A program made the position numbers and the translations under genes. This document shows, in pieces, positions 7,609-11,254 of a DNA stretch of 11,254 nucleotides. Within the stretch, counting starts at the first letter, position 1. Each line of letters begins with the position of its first letter. The DNA comes from Euperipatoides rowelli (Eukaryota > Onychophora > Udeonychophora > Euonychophora > Peripatopsidae), in assembly GCA_003024985.2 (NCBI GenBank), contig PXIH01S0012598.1. The stretch is one strand, 5' to 3'. The notes beneath the pieces are model-generated. The model was not told the DNA's origin. It saw nothing but the letters and a program-made list of their open reading frames with translations, and did no database searches.

Positions 7609-7856
7609 TGGTAGTTGAAACTACACAACTTTTCGGGTACCCACAACTTTTTGGTACCCAACAACTTTTCGTGTATTCCAAAAGTACCCGACCTTGTCAG
7701 GTTTTTTTGGGTAGGTCCTACCTGAAAAATATTCTACATTCGGATATAGTATTTTTTGGGTACCCGAAAAAAAACGACCAGACCCGACTGTTGGGTATAT
7801 TTTGGGGACCCAAAAAGTTATCAGGTACCCGAAAAGTAGAATAGTTTTGCATACCA
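7609..7856. mobile_element. MITE-like palindromic element with GGGTACCC modules
   Basis: Terminal inverted repeats of 33 bp (7609-7641 and 7824-7856) match at about 26 positions without gaps: TGGTA, 4 variable bases, AAACTA, 4 variable bases, ACTTTTCGGGTACC. The inner 14 bp are perfect. Inside, the word ACTTTT(C/T)GGGTACCC and its complement recur in both orientations. On the minus strand this gives three tandem units of about 18 bp of the type GAAAAGTTGTGGGTACC. GGGTACCC is itself palindromic, so the element can fold in many ways. The left end also contains GTAGTT-GA-AACTAC (7611-7624). Overlapping open frames on both strands reflect the stop-poor repeat rather than genes. No clear target-site duplication was found. 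Confidence 0.75.
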
Positions 7857-7869
7857 CTGCTGCACTCGA

Positions 7870-7917
7870 TATACAGTACAACCTATATACAGTATATAAT
7901 GTATACAGTATATAGTA
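7870..7917. repeat. Three 16-bp tandem units (TATACAGTA)
   Basis: TATACAGTA starts at 7870, 7886 and 7902, an exact 16-bp spacing. Units 2 and 3 extend the identity to TATACAGTATATA. It is a small AT-rich tandem repeat beside the MITE-like element. Confidence 0.8.
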
Positions 7918-8946
7918 TAACATATAGTAGATATTTCTGACAACGCTTTGGACAGACAACCATCTGTCAATAACGGAAAAAAAATTAAACTTGTTTGGAA
8001 AAAAATAAATATTAAAACAGTTCACTATCAATATAAAGGCCTTCACTATTGATATGAATTTTCAAATCAGTTGAGGTCCCTCACAACATATTGGCTAATA
8101 ATAATAATTATTGGATTCTCATTTCTATAATTGACAGATGTAAAATAAACTCATATCTTGAAATATTAAAATAACGACTTGATCACTCAAAATATCGTTG
8201 TTTTTTTTTACAACAATATAACCCAACTGGTGTCAGTTTACAAACACCTGCGCAAGAAAAACAATTTAGATTGAATGAGAATTAAGACAGGTGAAAAATA
8301 TTAAATTACAAAACGGCATGTTTTTTGTAAACAGAAAACTACATTTTTTTTTAGAGAATTGTTTGCTTTCACAGAACAACATAAACTTTTAATTAAATGA
8401 AAACAGAAAATTTTATTGAGCTCAACTTTAAAATGGCAAATCAGTATAGATCTGCCTGGAGACAAATGTCAACAACCACCACTTCAGCAGATTAAAACAA
8501 CTAACTCCAATTTAAAAAAAAAGATAATCCNCCTCCTCCCATCCCTATTTTAATTATTCAAAATTGTCCCCACCCTTCATTTTTATGATTCAATGCGAGT
8601 TTAACACAGTAAGGTCATATATTGCATCTTATTTCAGTATCTCTTATCTTGCAACATTGTTAATTAATTTACTTTTATATTGAGGGTTCAGCTGACTTTT
8701 TTTTTTTAACAATAAGGTTGCTTGCTTTAATTTCTTTGTAGGGACTCCTTGGTGAATAGTGTGTTTTGTCTCTTCCAGATAATGCCCAATTGCAAAATTC
8801 TTAGCTCAAAAGCAAAATATAGCAATCTTTGTGGATGATCCTTCTTTGTCCCCCTTAACAATAAGCATTTAAGCTTTTCAATTATACATTTAAATTGCAT
8901 ACAGTTACTCAATATAGATCTCATTTCATCTACTTATGTTAATATA
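7918..8946. other. Gene-free stretch with one ambiguous base
   Basis: No gene is supported. A hairpin at 8192-8219 has ATATCGTTGT and ACAACAATAT arms (one mismatch) around a T-run. AACTG-GTGT-CAGTT lies at 8225-8238. The base at 8531 is N, the only ambiguous call, within a C-rich run. A pyrimidine tract ending in TTTGTAG at about 8741 resembles a 3' splice site, but the sequence after it shows no coding frame. Confidence 0.5.
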
Positions 8947-8947
8947 C

Positions 8948-9375
8948 AGGGTTGTTATAAATTATTGAGCACATTTCAACGGTAAACACATCACTGACAC
9001 TAATAATGACCAAAGAACATATCCAACTATTATTTATAAAATTATAGAGCAGCGTAAACAGTTTTTTAAATTGATGTCTATACCACTAGATAGCAAATCA
9101 GTCAAAATCACAATTTCCTAAATGCTAAACTGCCTGTGGAGGACCAGTTCCCTGGTCACTCCAATCTCCTGACATGACACCCTTAGATTTATTTACAAGA
9201 GGTTTATGAAGGACCATGTTTACGCAACAAAAAATGTGTGACATTGTTGAACTTAAACAACAAAGTCATTGGAACAATAATGGCCGAAACGCTGCTGGAC
9301 ACAGGGTGAGAAACAGAATGCCAGATAGATATTGTATGTGCCACAAGTGGAGCACATGTTATAGACATCTGTCTA
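8948..9375 (+). mobile_element. Decayed Tc1/mariner-superfamily transposon, internally deleted
   Basis: The sequence at about 8948 begins CAGGGTTGTTATAAATTATT after a TA, like the terminal inverted repeats of this superfamily, which insert at TA. About 170 bp later only the C-terminal part of a transposase is readable (9123-9375). A full element would need about 1 kb of coding sequence, so most of the interior is deleted. A right-hand terminal repeat is not clear; AAATAATTTGATAG at about 9475 followed by AACAGGAT is a weak candidate, which would extend the element to about 9502. Confidence 0.6.
9123..9375 (+). pseudogene. Tc1/mariner-type (IS630-like, DDE_3) transposase C-terminal fragment
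   Basis: The signature GGPVPWSLQSPDMTPLDLF is read from 9138 to 9194. It corresponds to the family motif 'WPPRSPDLTPLDFFLWG', where the D of PLD belongs to the catalytic DDE/D region. After a frameshift, FMKDHVYATKNV follows (9203-9238). After another, CDIVELKQQ (9237-9263), and in a third frame MAETLLDTG, a TGA stop at 9307 (probably once TGG), then ETECQIDIVCATSGAHVIDI (9310-9369). The last block matches the 'R-x-D-x-C-x-x-x-x-G-x-H-x-E' ending of these proteins. Three frame changes and one stop make it a dead relic. The active enzyme would cut and paste the element at TA sites. Confidence 0.85.
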
Positions 9376-9989
9376 TTATCATGATCAAGTAGGGGAATTA
9401 AGATAGAGATTATCATGAATCACTGATGATCATTAGAAAGTAGAGGGTATGAAATGAACCATGGATTTTGTGGTGAAATAATTTGATAGAATGTAACAGG
9501 ATAATACAAATATATTCAATATTTTTAAGTTTGGAAGAATGGTATATTTTTAAATAATTGGAAATTATTTTATTCTATTGTAAAAGTTAAATATGTATGT
9601 TAAAATGTTGTGTTAAAGAGAAATAGATCCAATGGCCAAATTCAATAACTACGGTAGCAAACAATATTGTATATTGCAACTGAGTTTTATGGAAATTCAT
9701 AAATAAATATTATACTATGATATTTTGTGTAAAGATTGGAGAAAATAAGTTTATTTTTCTGAAATTATGTGTGAAATTATGCATAGGCTAAGTCTTTACT
9801 TTTAAGTTTAGCAGATGAAAAAGGAATAAAATAGATATTTTAAATGCAAAAGTAGCCTTCATAAATATTATTTTAATATTTATATTTTATATATTTAAAT
9901 CAGATCATGTGACTTATTTTTAATTTTGCAATAATATTAGTCAAAAGTTACAAGCGTCATACAGTCTATAAACAAGTCAAGTCAGTTAG
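9376..9989. other. Gene-free AT-rich stretch
   Basis: The stretch is AT-rich with no recognised gene. AAATATTA-TTTTAATATTT (about 9863-9881) is a simple A/T dyad. It ends at the candidate promoter. Confidence 0.5.
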
Positions 9990-10070
9990 CCAATGAGAGA
10001 GTGAGTATGAATGTAGTAGGGGGAAAAATTTGCATATTTATAATAAGTGCGGACTGATTCGAACACAGCA
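9990..10070 (+). promoter_or_regulatory. Candidate RNA polymerase II promoter (CCAAT plus TATA-like)
   Basis: A CCAAT box (AGCCAATGAG, CCAAT at 9990-9994) is followed about 41 bases later by a TATA-like element (TATTTATAA, 10035-10043). If transcription starts at about 10065, the two lie near -75 and -30, the classic spacing. The sequence changes character at this point: downstream it becomes less T-rich and more structured. An LTR (U3/R boundary) of a retroelement would show the same arrangement. It is an inference from motif and spacing; AT-rich DNA gives TATA-like words by chance. Confidence 0.33.
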
Positions 10071-10146
10071 GAATAAAACAGAATTGAGTTGAGAGAAGGA
10101 GAAAAGACAAGCAAAGGTTGAGGAGATAACACCTGTATATCATGGT

Positions 10147-10176
10147 GGAAGGTAGAAATCGCTTTAGCGACCTTCC
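10147..10176 (+). other. Bulged hairpin at the start of the short frame
   Basis: GGAAGG (10147-10152) pairs with CCTTCC (10171-10176), and TCGCT (10159-10163) pairs with AGCGA (10166-10170) across a TT loop. A 6-base bulge (TAGAAA) lies on the left side only. The stem has 11 pairs, seven of them G-C, unusual in this AT-rich window. It overlaps codons 2 to 12 of the short frame beginning at 10142. Confidence 0.55.
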
Positions 10177-10450
10177 CAAATATTTGCAGAGTAGCAGCAA
10201 AAGGATAGTTTAATAGTAGAACATTTAAAAAAAAAAGTATAGTGGAATTAAGAGTTATTCCAGAGAAATTAAAAGAAACATCAACATTATTTTTCCGGTC
10301 GAGCTGAATACCAGCCAAGACTTATTAATTTAGTAGTTTTCACAGTGCCTGACGTTATTTAGTGGAGAACATAGTTATTATTTTATTATTATTTCAAAAG
10401 TTTTAGTATAACCCAGGAGTCTACAGAAGCTACCTAACCTGCGGAGAAGT

Positions 10451-10571
10451 TGTGTTCAGAGTAACACGTAGTATAATAGTAGTGTGTTCAGAGAAACACG
10501 GAGTGTAATAGTATTGTGTTCAGAGAAACACGGAGAACTTAGCATTGAAGTGTGTTCAGAGCAACACAGAG
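10451..10571 (+). repeat. Four tandem 32-bp units, each a small hairpin
   Basis: TGTGTTCAGAGAAACACGGAG and close variants start at 10451, 10483, 10515 and 10551 (spacings 32, 32 and 36). In every copy GTGTT and AACAC are kept and can pair, enclosing the 6-base loop CAGAG(A/T/C). The loop's sixth base varies (T, A, A, C) while the stem bases do not, as expected if pairing matters, although four copies are too few to prove it. The linkers (GTATAATAG, GTGTAATAG) are similar in the first two units and diverge later. The array lies inside the candidate leader. Confidence 0.85.
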
Positions 10572-10897
10572 AATTTATTATTTTCGAGTTCGAAGAATCA
10601 ATCGTCTTAAACGTAATAATTATCCGATACCCAGGCTGAAGAGACCGAGGATAACGAGGAGTTATAAAACCAGTGGATATTGCCATCAGAAGTGTGCAAA
10701 TTGGATTAAGTATTGTGAACTTTGTGCTACGAAAAAAAAAGCGAAGTAAATCGCGATAGACTTGTCAAAATTGTGTAACAGCTCTTAACATTTGGATTAT
10801 TACAGTTTGTGAACCAGTTACATATAGCAGCGAGATATTTGTACCAGCGCGAAGTGAGTCCAGAAAGGATTAACTATTATTTCTCGTCTGAGTGTAT

Positions 10898-10922
10898 GTA
10901 AGTTGGCCAACTGTGGGTGAGT
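10898..10922 (+). promoter_or_regulatory. Two consensus 5' splice donors
   Basis: GTAAGT at 10898-10903 and GTGAGT at 10917-10922 both fit the metazoan 5' splice consensus. They could be alternative donors for an exon beginning near 10065. Downstream sequence is T-rich and intron-like. No acceptor is in the window to pair with them, so the call depends on RNA evidence. Confidence 0.3.
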
Positions 10923-11254
10923 GAAATTTATTTCATATTCTTTGTTTTGTAATAGTATAATTATTATTATTTGTAAGATAGGATGTTAGCCTAGTTTAGT
11001 CAGGGCGTAGACTGTAAAAAGTAAGCAACAGCATTAGCCAGAATTATTTCTTTTTGTACCTATTAAAGAAAGATAATCAGAAAGTAAGACCATTCCGGTT
11101 CATTATCATATTTTTCCTTTGTGGTTTGTTTCGTGTATGCATTAAGTGAGAGTTGTAAAGTCGCAATAGTTAGTAGAAAATAGTAAAAATTGTCATTTGT
11201 GATACTACTTTCAAAACTTACCGCTCCATAAGATAGCCTATTGGGCAATAAATA
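10923..11254. other. Window end, possible intron or LTR tail
   Basis: No gene is visible. ATTATTATTATTTG near 10959-10972 is a short simple repeat. AATAAA at 11247-11252 is a canonical polyadenylation signal word at the very end of the window. It would fit an LTR R/U5 reading of this region as well as chance in A-rich DNA. Confidence 0.4.

Larger units (their letters stand above)
10065..10916 (+). other. Candidate transcribed leader, first exon or LTR/leader of a retroelement
   Basis: The segment runs from the candidate promoter to two consensus 5' splice sites. It contains a bulged hairpin, a 32-bp array of four small hairpins (10451-10571) and no long ATG-initiated frame. The first ATG (10142) opens a 23-codon frame (M-V-E-G-R-N ... 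K-R-I-V) with A at -3 and G at +4, a good start context, ending at 10213. A frame at 10552-10749 starts at GTG and ends in C-x3-C-x6-C-x2-C-like spacing; it lacks an ATG. Alternatives are the first exon of a gene with a long 5' UTR, a long non-coding RNA, or the LTR and leader of an LTR retrotransposon. I found no TG...CA boundary or convincing tRNA primer site. Confidence 0.25.

Noticed and set aside
7533-8046. Overlapping plus- and minus-strand frames (103 and 141 codons)
   Set aside because: Both cross the palindromic GGGTACCC element, whose repeats lack stops on both strands; the products are repeat translations without domain features.
8715-8800. Exon preceded by TTTCTTTGTAG and TCTCTTCCAG acceptor-like sites
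   Set aside because: Splice-like words are frequent in T-rich DNA; no coding frame, donor or conserved product supports an exon.
10052-10068. Minus-strand B-box (GTTCGAATC) suggesting a tRNA-derived SINE
   Set aside because: No A-box at the right distance upstream on that strand and no tRNA-like fold around it.
10552-10749. Frame ending WIKYCELCATKKKAK as the zinc-binding end of a retroelement integrase
   Set aside because: Only the last dozen residues resemble an integrase zinc-binding region; the paired His residues are not at the required distance upstream and the frame starts at GTG.
1-11254. CRISPR array, bacterial operons or phage genes
   Set aside because: No repeat-spacer structure: the tandem arrays are contiguous or minisatellite-like. 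There are no long intact frames with ribosome-binding sites, and the mobile elements are of metazoan type.

Overview
The window is AT-rich eukaryotic DNA, most likely from an arthropod and probably an insect. I see no intact protein-coding gene, tRNA or rRNA. The open frames are short, many lack an ATG, and they sit in low-complexity or palindromic sequence. The arthropod reading rests on a decayed Tc1/mariner-superfamily (IS630-like, DDE_3) transposase fragment, a decayed CR1/jockey-type non-LTR retrotransposon with an (AAT)n tail, and abundant GA-rich microsatellite. Genus cannot be decided from the sequence alone.

Layout. 316-928: an A18 tract, then the 5'-truncated 3' end of a non-LTR retrotransposon with readable reverse-transcriptase C-terminal remnants. 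1199-1392: a purine-rich, almost C-free GAGA/GTGA satellite. 2161-2238 and 5644-5719: two diverged copies of a dispersed repeat. 3091-3726: a large foldback element with near-perfect 24-bp ends, a hairpin at its centre and a right arm expanded into three units of about 132 bp. Each unit, and the single left-arm counterpart, carries a motif very close to the CTCF consensus. 4364-4675: a ten-unit, 30-bp minisatellite. 5136-5400: a GAGC-rich island full of dyads. 6798-6983 and 7385-7560: a diverged direct-repeat pair. 7609-7856: a 248-bp MITE-like palindromic element built from GGGTACCC/AAAAGT modules, followed by a 16-bp tandem repeat. 8948-9375: a transposase relic. 9990-11254: a region of different character with a CCAAT box, a TATA-like box, a bulged hairpin, four tandem 32-bp hairpins and two consensus 5' splice sites. 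This could be the first exon of a gene or non-coding RNA, or the LTR/leader of a retroelement.

No genes can be shown to work together. The window reads as intergenic or intronic sequence layered with decayed mobile elements. The two places I would look first are the foldback element that multiplies CTCF-like sites (3091-3726) and the candidate promoter plus hairpin-array leader at the right end (9990-10923).
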